A stretch of 64,000 nucleotides of DNA from JAICQM01 sp963781555 (lineage in GTDB: Bacteria > Chloroflexota > Limnocylindria > QHBO01): contig CAWAGB010000006.1 in NCBI GenBank assembly GCA_963781555.1, positions 806,001 through 870,000 of the forward strand. Direction: 5' to 3'. The notes below the pieces were generated by a model. The model searched no databases and had not been told where the DNA came from. It worked only from the letters and a program-made list of their open reading frames with translations. Positions 43,489-51,165 of the stretch are shown piece by piece. Made by a program: the position numbers and the translations under genes. The stretch's first letter is position 1. Each line of letters starts with the position of its first letter.

Positions 43489-45411
43489 TCAGTCGGGCCG
43501 ATCCCCGGCGAACTGCTCCGCGGAGAGGCGCGCATACAGGCCTTCGTGGCGGATCAGCTCGGCATGGGTGCCGCGCTCCACGATGCGACCGCGCTCCATG
43601 ACGAGGATCAGGTCCGCGCGCAGGATGGTCGAGAGGCGGTGCGCGATGGCGATCGTGGTGCGTCCCTCCATCAGGCCGGCCAGGGCGCGCCTGGATGAGC
43701 CGCTCGCTGACCGTGTCGAGGGCGGACGTCGCCTCGTCGAGGATCAGCACGCGTGGGTCCTTGAGCAGGACGCGGGCGATCGCGATGCGCTGCTTCTCGC
43801 CACCGGAGAGCTTGTAGCCGCGCTCCCCCACCACGGTGTCGTAGCCGTCCGGGCAGCTCCATGATCCGGCCGTGGATGGCGGCGGCCTGCGCCGCCGTCT
43901 CGATCTCCTCCTGGGTCGCCTCCGGCTTTGCGTACTGCAGGTTGGCGAGCACCGTGTCGTGGAACAGGTAGGTCTCCTGGGTCACCACCCCGATCTCGCG
44001 ACCCAGCGAGGCGAGGGTCAGCTGCCGCACGTCGACGCCGTCGATCCTGATGGTGCCCGTGTCCACGTCGTACAGGCGCGGGATCAGGTAGGTGGTGGTG
44101 GTCTTGCCACTTCCCGACGGCCCGACCAGGGCCACCAGCTGCCCCGGCGCCGCGGTCGAACGAGATGTCGTCGAGGGCGAATGGCTGGATCGTGGTCGGC
44201 ACGGCGCGACCCTCCGCCTCGGCGGCCGCCGCCTCGGGTGCCACCTCGACCTGCGCCGGGGCGACCGGGTAGCGGAACGAGACGTCCTCGAGCCGTACCT
44301 CGCCGCGCATGGTGGCCGGTTCGAGTGCGACTGCATCGGGCGCGTCCACGATGTCGTGCTCCATCTCGAGGTACTCGAAGATGCGGTCGAAGAGAGCGAG
44401 CGCCCCCTGGATCTCGACCTGCACGTTGAGCAGCTGTCCCAGCGGGAAGAAGAGCCGCGACTGGAGCGTGGTGAAGGCCACGATGGTACCGATGCTGACG
44501 TGCGTATCGCCCCCGATGATCAGCGAGCCGGCGAGCAGGTAGACGAACGCCGGCATGATGCTGAAGAACGTGCCGATGAGGGCGAAGAACCAGCGGCCGA
44601 TCATCTGGCCACGGACCTGGAGGTCGCCGAGGCGCTGCGACTCGGCCGCGAAGCGCTCGATGCTCGCCTCCTGCTGGCCGAACGTCTTGGAAAGCAGGAT
44701 GCCGCAGACGGAGAGCGACTCCTCGGTGATGGCGCTCATCTCGGCCATGGAGCGCTGGGTCAGGGTGCTCACCTCGCGGCGCACCTTGCCGACGCGGAAG
44801 GTGATGTAGGCGAAGACCGGCAGCAGGCCCAGGCTCAGCAGGGTGAGCCGCCAGTCGAGGATCAACATCGCGACCACGGTGGTGGCCACGGTCGCGAAGT
44901 TGGCGAGCAGCGAGGAGGCGGTATCGGTCACCACCGACTGGACCCCGCCCACGTCGTTGCTGATGCGGCTCTGGATCTCGCCGGTGCGGGTCTCGGTGAA
45001 GAAACGCAGCGGCATCCACTGCAGATGCCGGTAGAGGGCCAGGCGCAGGTCGTTCATGACCCGCTGCCCGACCACGTTGGAGAGGTACGCCTGCCAGACA
45101 CCGATGGCGCTGGTGATGATCGGCAGGACGATCATCAGCCCGGCCTGCAGATACAGCAGGTTCAGGTCCTTCGGGCCGGTCAGATTGTCGATGATCAGCT
45201 TGAGCAGGATCGGGTTGACGACCCCGATCGTGACGGTCACCAGGATCAGGCCGGCGATGAACCACAGGCGGCCGCGATATGGCGTGAAGAAGCCGGCGAT
45301 GCGGCGCAGGGTGCGTCGCTCGCTTCCGGGTCGCCGGGTCAGGTCCGGCTCCGCTCCGCCGAAGGCGCCTCCCCAGCCACCCCGGCCACCGCCGCCACCG
45401 CGGCGCGTCAC
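43489..45411 (-). pseudogene. ABC multidrug exporter (MsbA/MdlB-like), three frameshifts
   Basis: GTG start overlapping the previous stop (GTGA). The membrane domain is intact in one frame (about residues 1-420, six helices). The nucleotide-binding domain is then read in three further frames: Walker A VGPSGSGKTTTTYLIPRL, signature KLSGGEKQRIAIARVLL with LILDEATSALD, and HRLSTILRADLILVMERGR. Breaks lie near 44150, 43851 and 43687; each is cured by skipping one base, and the repaired protein would be 639 residues. Uncorrected, it cannot hydrolyse ATP. The number of breaks suggests decay or local sequence error. Confidence 0.88.
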
Positions 45412-46139
45412 GTGAGCACCACCGAGAGGAACGGCTGCGCCAGTGCGAGGCCGTGCGGCTCACCCGCCAGCCGCGCCCGCTCGCGAACCCGCTCCTCGAC
45501 GTCGTCCCGCCCGCCGACCTGACTGGCATGTGCCAGCAGCGCGCGCATGCCCACGTCGAACGTGTCCGTGACGTCGACGTGCAGGTTCGCCTGCTCGACG
45601 CCCATCAGCAGCACCTGGCGCACCTTCCATGGCTCGAGGCCCTCGTCGTTCGCCAGCTCCGGGAAGTTGAGGCGGTCGCGTGCCGCGGGATACACCGCCG
45701 CCAACGCCGCCTCGCCGGTCGCGAGGTGATCCGGATGGCCGATGTACGGGTTGCCGTCGAGGCGCCGCTGCGGGCTCCAGGTGATCACCACGTCGGGCCG
45801 GAAGCGGCGGATCTGGCGGGTGATGTCCCGCCGCACGTCGAGCGTCGGCATCAGGTACCCGTCCGGGTAGCCGAGATGCACGATCTCGGTCACTCCCAGG
45901 ATGTCCGCCGCTGCCCGCTGCTCGGCGACGCGCGTGGTTGAGAGCATCTCTGGCGTCACCGCCGGATCCTCGGTCCCCTTGCCGCCATCGGTCGTCACGA
46001 CGTAGTCGACCCGGGCACCGGCGGCTATCAGGTGCGCGATGGTCGCGGCCGCGCCGAATTCGGCGTCATCGGGATGCGCGACCACGACGAGCGTGCGCTC
46101 GATACCGTCGACGAGGACATGCGGTTCCAGGGTGGTCAT
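45408..46139 (-). CDS. PIG-L family deacetylase (canonical)
   Basis: 243 residues. Zinc motif VVAHPDDAEFGAAAT is complete, with GHPDHLATGEAAL holding the third ligand. It would remove acetyl groups from N-acetylated sugars. The ATG at 46139 is chosen over 46148 because TAGCAT (minus strand, 46147-46152) ends seven bases before it. It is coupled to the ABC exporter downstream. The window's other PIG-L protein (34350-35195) lacks one Asp of this motif. Confidence 0.9.
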   Translation of the reverse strand: MTTLEPHVLVDGIERTLVVVAHPDDAEFGAAATIAHLIAAGARVDYVVTTDGGKGTEDPAVTPEMLSTTRVAEQRAAADILGVTEIVHLGYPDGYLMPTLDVRRDITRQIRRFRPDVVITWSPQRRLDGNPYIGHPDHLATGEAALAAVYPAARDRLNFPELANDEGLEPWKVRQVLLMGVEQANLHVDVTDTFDVGMRALLAHASQVGGRDDVEERVRERARLAGEPHGLALAQPFLSVVLT

Positions 46140-46146
46140 CCGTTCC

Positions 46147-46152
46147 ATGCTA
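46147..46152 (-). promoter_or_regulatory. -10 element of leaderless PIG-L gene
   Basis: TAGCAT on the minus strand, seven bases before the ATG at 46139; it overlaps the alternative ATG at 46148 and so argues against it. Confidence 0.5.
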
Positions 46153-46173
46153 GCGCTGATCGGCGATCCCTGA

Positions 46174-46203
46174 TTGACGCCGCGCCGACGTCGGCCACAT
46201 ACT
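46174..46203 (+). promoter_or_regulatory. csoR promoter
   Basis: TTGACG (46174-46179), 18-base spacer, CATACT (46198-46203). The expected start near 46210 leaves only about four bases before the ATG. Confidence 0.6.
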
Positions 46204-46217
46204 CACCCACAGTATGT
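46197..46217. promoter_or_regulatory. Palindromic operator over csoR -10 and start codon
   Basis: Perfect 7-bp inverted repeat ACATACT (46197-46203) and AGTATGT (46211-46217) around a 7-base centre. One arm contains the -10 hexamer, the other the ATG. Likely autoregulatory CsoR site. Confidence 0.6.
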
Positions 46218-46531
46218 CGACGAACGAGCCAGCCGAGCACTTTCGGCACGCCTACACCAAGGACAAGGGAGAGCTCCTGACGCGCCTCGCGCGCATCGAG
46301 GGCCAGGTGCGCGGGATCCGGCGCCTGGTCGACGAGGAGGCGTACTGCCTCGACGTGCTGCAGCAGGTGGACGCCATGACCTCGGCCACCGACCAGGTCG
46401 CCCTGCTGCTCGTGGAAGACCACATCAAGGGCTGCCTGGCGCACGCCATCGAGACCGGCGAGGGCGAGGCGTACACCGACGAGGTGATGACCGTGGTGCG
46501 CCGCATGGTGGGGCGCCGCGGCAAGCGCTGA
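46214..46531 (+). CDS. csoR: CsoR/RcnR-family metal-sensing repressor
   Basis: 105 residues, all-helical DUF156 fold. Metal ligands Cys45, His70 and Cys74 (CLDVLQQ and EDHIKGC) have the spacing of the Cu(I) sensor CsoR (Cys-x24-His-x3-Cys). RLARIEGQVRGI is the DNA-contact helix. It should release DNA when copper binds. No copper ATPase or chaperone is next to it, so its targets other than itself lie elsewhere. The start codon lies within its likely operator. Confidence 0.88.
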   Translation: MSTNEPAEHFRHAYTKDKGELLTRLARIEGQVRGIRRLVDEEAYCLDVLQQVDAMTSATDQVALLLVEDHIKGCLAHAIETGEGEAYTDEVMTVVRRMVGRRGKR

Positions 46532-46540
46532 GCGCGCGAA

Positions 46541-46575
46541 TGGGAGTGCCGCAGGGGGGAACCACGACACTCCCA
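46541..46575. terminator. Terminator-like hairpin between csoR and methyltransferase-like gene
   Basis: 8-bp inverted repeat TGGGAGTG (46541-46548) with CACTCCCA (46568-46575), loop about 19 bases, between convergent genes. A second 7-bp repeat (46601-46607 with 46617-46623) lies nearer the minus-strand gene. Confidence 0.5.
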
Positions 46576-46635
46576 GCGGAGCGTACACCGATGGTCAAGA
46601 GCTCGCCTACTCGGCGGGCGAGCCATCCGAGACGC

Positions 46636-49404
46636 TCATTCTCCGAACATCGTGAGCTGCTCGCCGCCACGCTCGATGAGCGGGTCGAGGCCGAGGACCG
46701 GCTCCAGCCACTCCAGTCGGATGCCGTCGCGTGCGGCAAGCGTGTCGAGGTGCTGCCACTTCAGGACGTGCCAATTCTGGCGCGCCAGCTCCACGCGCAG
46801 CCACGGTGACCGCTCCAGCTTCCAGCGCAGCAGCTCGGTGCGCTCGGCGGGAATCAGCAGCAGCCGTACCTGATCGTCGGCGGGGTCGATTCTGCGTCCG
46901 CGACCCAGCACGGGCTCGCCGAGCATCGCCGTCCATTCGACCTCGATCAGGAAGGCGAACTTGCCGCGCACGTACCAGATCGCGTCGAGGTCGGCCAGGG
47001 CGTCGGTCGGGGCGTGGACGATGAGCGGCAGGTAGGCACGCCGCTCCTCGTCGCGGAGCAGCGCGCCGAGCGTCGAGCCCTGCCACGGACGCGCCTGCTG
47101 CGCCTTCGACAGCCAGGCACGCAACCCCAGCCGATGCCCGACGTCGATGGCGGTCGCCAGCGTCCGCGCATGGTCCGCGATACGCGCCGCGAGGTCTTCC
47201 TCGGTCCGCAGCTGACCCCGTTCGCCGACCCGGGCATACGCCTCCAGGCAGGCGTGCACGAGCTCCTCGTCGGGGGCGTCGAGCCCCGGGAAGAGGCCAT
47301 AGATGCGCTCCAGGAACGTCGTCTCGTCGAGGCGCCCCGCGGTCGTCAGGACGTTGAAGGTCGCCCACTCGACACGGTCGGCCAGCGGCGCATCGGCCAG
47401 CGAGGGCGTGCGCAGCCACCACGTCGGATGTGCCTCGTCGCCGAGTCGCACGATGACCGGGTGCTCGTCGCGCCACAGCTCCTCCCGCAGCAGCTGTGCG
47501 AGGACCGCGTGCCCGCTTCCCTCCAGGCGGTCGCCGCTCTCCTCGGCGTCCCGCTCTCCCCCGCGCGGGGTGGCGACGCGACGCAGGAGGCCGCTCCGCT
47601 CGAGCTCGAGAATGATCGCCGCCGTGACACGGGTCAGGCCCGCGGGCTCCCCGCGCTGTCGCAGGAGGGTCACCACCGCGAGCTCCATCGCCTCCGCGAG
47701 CTCCGGGTAGGTGAGCGCCTCACCTGCCGACCCCAGACGCAGCGGGCGCGCGCTCACCGCGTCCCGCAGCCGATCCTCGCCGCTCGGCTTGCGGAAGTGC
47801 AGCACCACCCCATCGCCGCTGCGCTTCGACTCACGGTGGATCAGGTCGACGAGCTCGAGGCCCGCTGCCGCGCCGGCCACGGCCACGGCGAGGAGGCGCT
47901 CCGGGTCGTCTCCGTCCAGCAGCACGTTGAACCAGCCGTCCGGCTTAAGCGCGCCCGCCGCCGACGCGACCGCGCGACGGAGGGCGGTGGGCTCCACCCC
48001 GTCGCCATGGAGCGCGGCGGGGCCGAAGAGCGGCTCGAGGCGCAGCGTGCCGGCCGCCTCGTGGCCCATCAGCCATGCGGTGGCGAGATACTCGAAGCTC
48101 AGCTCGTCGATGCTGGGCGGAGCGCCGGCCGAGCCGAGCACCATGTCGACCGAGTCCGGTGGCACGTACTGGCCCACGACGGCGGGACGGCAGCGCACCC
48201 ACAGCACGTTGGCAGCGCCCACCCCGCCGAGCTCGTCGAGGTCGCTGGCGAAGCGGGCCGGCCGGCGCTCGTGGCCGAGGGCCGCGACCGCGGTGCGCAC
48301 GTCGTGGACCGCGTCGACGAAGAGTCGCCACACGTTGACCTCGCGCTGGTGGCGAGAGGCTGGCTGCCGGACGTGGCCGCCGGCAATGCGCAGCGAGGCG
48401 ACGCGGCCAGGATATCCGTTCAGCCGCGAAGCGGGGAGCAGGCACGCCGCGAGCGCCAGTCGGAAGAGGGACGCCAGCGCGTCGTTGCGCAGCTCGGCGT
48501 CGATCTTGTTGGCGATCGCCTGGATGGCGTACAGGTTGCGCGGCGTGTAGAGCCCCAGGAGCTCATCGATCAGCTCCTCGCGGCCGTCCAGCACGGGGAA
48601 TCGCTCGCGCAGCAGCTGGACATGCTGTGGGTCGCCCGGGTCGCCCGCCGGGGCAGTGGGGGCGCTGGGGTGGACGGTGGACGCCCAGCGCGGGTCATTG
48701 GCAGGCGCGCGCAGCGGCGGTTCGGCCGCGAGGGGCGGTGGCGGTGGCGGCCCGCCCGCCTCCCCGAGGGGCGCGTCCGCATCGGTCAGTCCGACTGGCG
48801 CGGGCGGGAGATCGTCGTCGACATCGCCCTCGGAGCTCGCGTCGGCGTCGGCCGGCGCGCGGTCGATGCCCAGCTTGGCCAGGTCGAGCTCGTCGACCGG
48901 GGCGGAGCGGTCGGCAGGCCCGCCGACAGAAACGTCGCAGGCCTCGCAGCGGTACACCTTGCGGGCCGGCGCATCGGACCCACGCGGCCAGATGAACTGG
49001 TCGGCGACCACGGCGCGCCGGCAGGCGGGACACCGGGTCGCGTAGAGCTCCTCAAGGTGCTGTGAGAGCGGCACGTCCACCCGCCGCGACGCGGCCAGCT
49101 GGCCCAGGGCGGCGTCGATCGCCGAGGCGTCCGGTGCCTGGAGCAGCGCGCGCGCCGCGAGCTGCGCGAAGGGGCTTGGATCAGCCGAGATGGAGCGCAT
49201 GCCCTGCGCGATGGCCCGTCGTGCCGTCCAGCCTGTGCCGGCCCACGGATCGAGGATCGTGTCCCCGCTGTGGGCGAAGGCGCGCAGCTCGGCGTCGAGG
49301 AGGTTGGCCGCGGGCGACGGGAAATAGCGCTCGAGCAGGGCCAGCCCGGGGACGCGACGGGGAAGGACGACGTGATCGAGCCGCTTTGGTGCGTCCCCGC
49401 TCAT
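46636..49404 (-). CDS. Large degenerate DNA-methyltransferase-like protein with nuclease-like C-terminus
   Basis: 922 residues from ATG at 49404, seven bases after the TPR gene stop. The N-terminal part has an amino-methyltransferase motif I, DTILDPWAGTGWTARRAIAQ (about residues 47-66), and an inserted zinc ribbon (TRCPACRRAV ... YRCEACD, near 123-160). A Pro/Asp-rich linker spans about 170-250. LYTPRNLYAIQAIANKID and a helical region follow, but at the expected DPPY motif (about residue 430) it reads SAGAPPSIDELSFEYLA, so catalytic Asp and Tyr are lost. The last 130 residues resemble a PD-(D/E)xK core (DLDAIWYV ... FLIEVEW) without the Lys. Likely binds DNA; catalysis doubtful. Function unknown. 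Confidence 0.6.
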   Translation of the reverse strand: MSGDAPKRLDHVVLPRRVPGLALLERYFPSPAANLLDAELRAFAHSGDTILDPWAGTGWTARRAIAQGMRSISADPSPFAQLAARALLQAPDASAIDAALGQLAASRRVDVPLSQHLEELYATRCPACRRAVVADQFIWPRGSDAPARKVYRCEACDVSVGGPADRSAPVDELDLAKLGIDRAPADADASSEGDVDDDLPPAPVGLTDADAPLGEAGGPPPPPPLAAEPPLRAPANDPRWASTVHPSAPTAPAGDPGDPQHVQLLRERFPVLDGREELIDELLGLYTPRNLYAIQAIANKIDAELRNDALASLFRLALAACLLPASRLNGYPGRVASLRIAGGHVRQPASRHQREVNVWRLFVDAVHDVRTAVAALGHERRPARFASDLDELGGVGAANVLWVRCRPAVVGQYVPPDSVDMVLGSAGAPPSIDELSFEYLATAWLMGHEAAGTLRLEPLFGPAALHGDGVEPTALRRAVASAAGALKPDGWFNVLLDGDDPERLLAVAVAGAAAGLELVDLIHRESKRSGDGVVLHFRKPSGEDRLRDAVSARPLRLGSAGEALTYPELAEAMELAVVTLLRQRGEPAGLTRVTAAIILELERSGLLRRVATPRGGERDAEESGDRLEGSGHAVLAQLLREELWRDEHPVIVRLGDEAHPTWWLRTPSLADAPLADRVEWATFNVLTTAGRLDETTFLERIYGLFPGLDAPDEELVHACLEAYARVGERGQLRTEEDLAARIADHARTLATAIDVGHRLGLRAWLSKAQQARPWQGSTLGALLRDEERRAYLPLIVHAPTDALADLDAIWYVRGKFAFLIEVEWTAMLGEPVLGRGRRIDPADDQVRLLLIPAERTELLRWKLERSPWLRVELARQNWHVLKWQHLDTLAARDGIRLEWLEPVLGLDPLIERGGEQLTMFGE

Positions 49405-49411
49405 CTCCGCT

Positions 49412-50269
49412 CTACGATTCCTCGAGCAGCTCTTCCTCCAGCTCGGGCTCGGCGCTGTATTCGGGAAGGCTGGTGTCGAGCTCCTCGACCTCCTCCGAAT
49501 CCTCGTCGGGCTCCTCGCTCTCCTCGTCGTCATCGTACCGGAGCGCGGACCCCTTCATGTAGGGTCGAACGTCACCAGCCCGGGCAGCCGCGCTCCCTGG
49601 GAACGACACCTTCCCGAAATTCGCCGGGTGGGCGAAGACCTCGCGGATGTGAATGCGCACCTCGTCCTCGTGGAGGACGGTTATGGCGGCCTCGTAGCGG
49701 TTTCCGGTCTTCATCAGCTTCAGCAGCCGCGAGCCGACCCGCGGCTCCACGATCCCGACCTCCAGGTCGCCCGAACGTCCCATCAGCTGCTCGCCGTCCA
49801 CCACGAGCTCGATGGCGTCGCCGGGCGAGAAGGGCGCCAGCTTGCTCGGAGGCGCGAGGCTCACCAGGCGCGCGTGGCCGGTCTTGCCCATCTCCTCGAT
49901 GAAGTGCGCCGCGGTCGCCTTCTCCGGGCGGCCGTTCGTCGCGCGTGCAGGCTTGCGCTTGCCGTCGCCGGCCGCGACCAGGACGCGCAGACGGTCCACG
50001 TTCCGCTCGGCGATCCTGTTGGTGGCGTCACGCGCGAGCGCGTGCTCGTAGGCCTCGAGCGCCTCCGAGTGGCGGCCGAGCTCGGCGAGCGCCTTTCCCA
50101 GGCGGTTGTAGGCGTCCGTGTCGGGTCCGAGCTCCAGGAGCTGCTGGTTGGCCTGGGCGGCGCCATCCCAGTTGCCGGACGTCGCGTGGCCGATCGCCAG
50201 CTCCGTCAGCTGGCGGCGTTGGCGGTTGATGGTATCCGTGTCCCCGAGCGTCATCGTTGCGTCAAGCAT
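49412..50269 (-). CDS. TPR protein with uncharacterised C-terminal domain
   Basis: 285 residues from ATG at 50269 (50254 is possible). Residues 15-95 hold two to three TPR units (NWDGAAQANQQLLELGPDTD, AYNRLGKALAELGRHSEALE). Residues about 135-240 form a beta-rich module with LVSLAPPSKLAPFSPGDAIE and RVGSRLLKLMKTGNRYEAAI, unlike any domain I can name. The C-terminus is very acidic (EESEEPDEDSEEVEEL). It is the first gene of the operon with the methyltransferase-like protein, seven bases apart, so the two proteins probably act together. Confidence 0.7.
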   Translation of the reverse strand: MLDATMTLGDTDTINRQRRQLTELAIGHATSGNWDGAAQANQQLLELGPDTDAYNRLGKALAELGRHSEALEAYEHALARDATNRIAERNVDRLRVLVAAGDGKRKPARATNGRPEKATAAHFIEEMGKTGHARLVSLAPPSKLAPFSPGDAIELVVDGEQLMGRSGDLEVGIVEPRVGSRLLKLMKTGNRYEAAITVLHEDEVRIHIREVFAHPANFGKVSFPGSAAARAGDVRPYMKGSALRYDDDEESEEPDEDSEEVEELDTSLPEYSAEPELEEELLEES

Positions 50270-50339
50270 CTCCGCTTCGTGGGTCCCTTGGTGGTCGTAA
50301 TGGAAGGCCCTTCGCGGCCGGGGGGCCGGAGGGCGCCTT

Positions 50340-50368
50340 GTTGTAGCACCGAGGGTGGGGGGTGTCAA
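50340..50368 (-). promoter_or_regulatory. Promoter of the TPR / methyltransferase-like operon
   Basis: On the minus strand TTGACA (50363-50368), 17-base spacer, TACAAC (50340-50345). The -35 is perfect consensus. Predicted start near 50334 leaves a leader of about 65 bases with a GC-rich hairpin. Confidence 0.65.
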
Positions 50369-50388
50369 CGCGACCCCATCCCGCCTCC

Positions 50389-51165
50389 TCAGGTGGCGTC
50401 CAGAAGCACCGCAACCACGATCCCGAGGATGGCCAATGACCCGAACTCGACGAGCACGGAGCGTCCGCTGGCGCCCTCCTCGAGCGCCTCCGCAGCGCCG
50501 CTCCAGGCATGGAACGCGAGTGCGCCGAGCGCCGGTGCCACGACGCCGGGCAGGTCCAGCAGCACGACCACCACGCCGACCTGGGCGACGGCGAGCGTGT
50601 GCAGCAGCCCCTGACCGATCCCCGCCACGCCGGTGCGGCCGCGGGCCTCGGCGGCACGCACCGCGAGGATAAGGACGATCGGCAGGGTCAAAGCGATGGG
50701 CGGCGGCCAGCCACCACGTCCGGCGAACACCACGATGCCGGACGCGGAGGCAAAGAGGATCGAGACGAGGGCCAGGTCGAGCAGCGTACGCGCAGGGATT
50801 CCGCGCGACGCGCGCAGCTCCAGCCACAGGATCGACCAGATGAGGATGGCGGCAAACGGGGCGAAGAGGAGGACCACGCCGCCTGGCAGGATGCGTCCGA
50901 ACAGCGACAGCGCGACGGCACCCAGGGTCGGCACCGCGTACCGCGCATAGCCGATGCCCGGCTGCGCGGGCCCGAGCAGGCGCACCGTTCCGAGCCCGCC
51001 GAGGAGCAGCTGGCCCCCGATGGCGAACGCCATCCACAGCGGTGGCGCGAGCCACGCGACTGTCGCCAGCGCAGCGAGCAGGATGGCGAGCACGAGGACG
51101 CCGGGCCGGTCGATGCGCCGCAGCACCGCCGCGCCGCGGCGGTCGCCGAGCACGCGGTTGATCAC
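50389..51165 (-). CDS. Polytopic membrane protein, function unknown
   Basis: 258 residues from GTG at 51165, overlapping the PolX stop (GTGA). Eight or so hydrophobic segments after residue 20 with short loops, no charged motif or known family signature. Lower certainty attaches to the start, since the frame is open upstream to 51228 inside the polX gene. Its link to PolX is only positional. Confidence 0.65.
   Translation of the reverse strand: MINRVLGDRRGAAVLRRIDRPGVLVLAILLAALATVAWLAPPLWMAFAIGGQLLLGGLGTVRLLGPAQPGIGYARYAVPTLGAVALSLFGRILPGGVVLLFAPFAAILIWSILWLELRASRGIPARTLLDLALVSILFASASGIVVFAGRGGWPPPIALTLPIVLILAVRAAEARGRTGVAGIGQGLLHTLAVAQVGVVVVLLDLPGVVAPALGALAFHAWSGAAEALEEGASGRSVLVEFGSLAILGIVVAVLLDAT

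Noticed and set aside
47014..49065. 683-residue plus-strand frame
   Set aside because: It is antisense to the methyltransferase-like gene, rich in His/Arg/Gly without domains, and arises from high GC at third positions.
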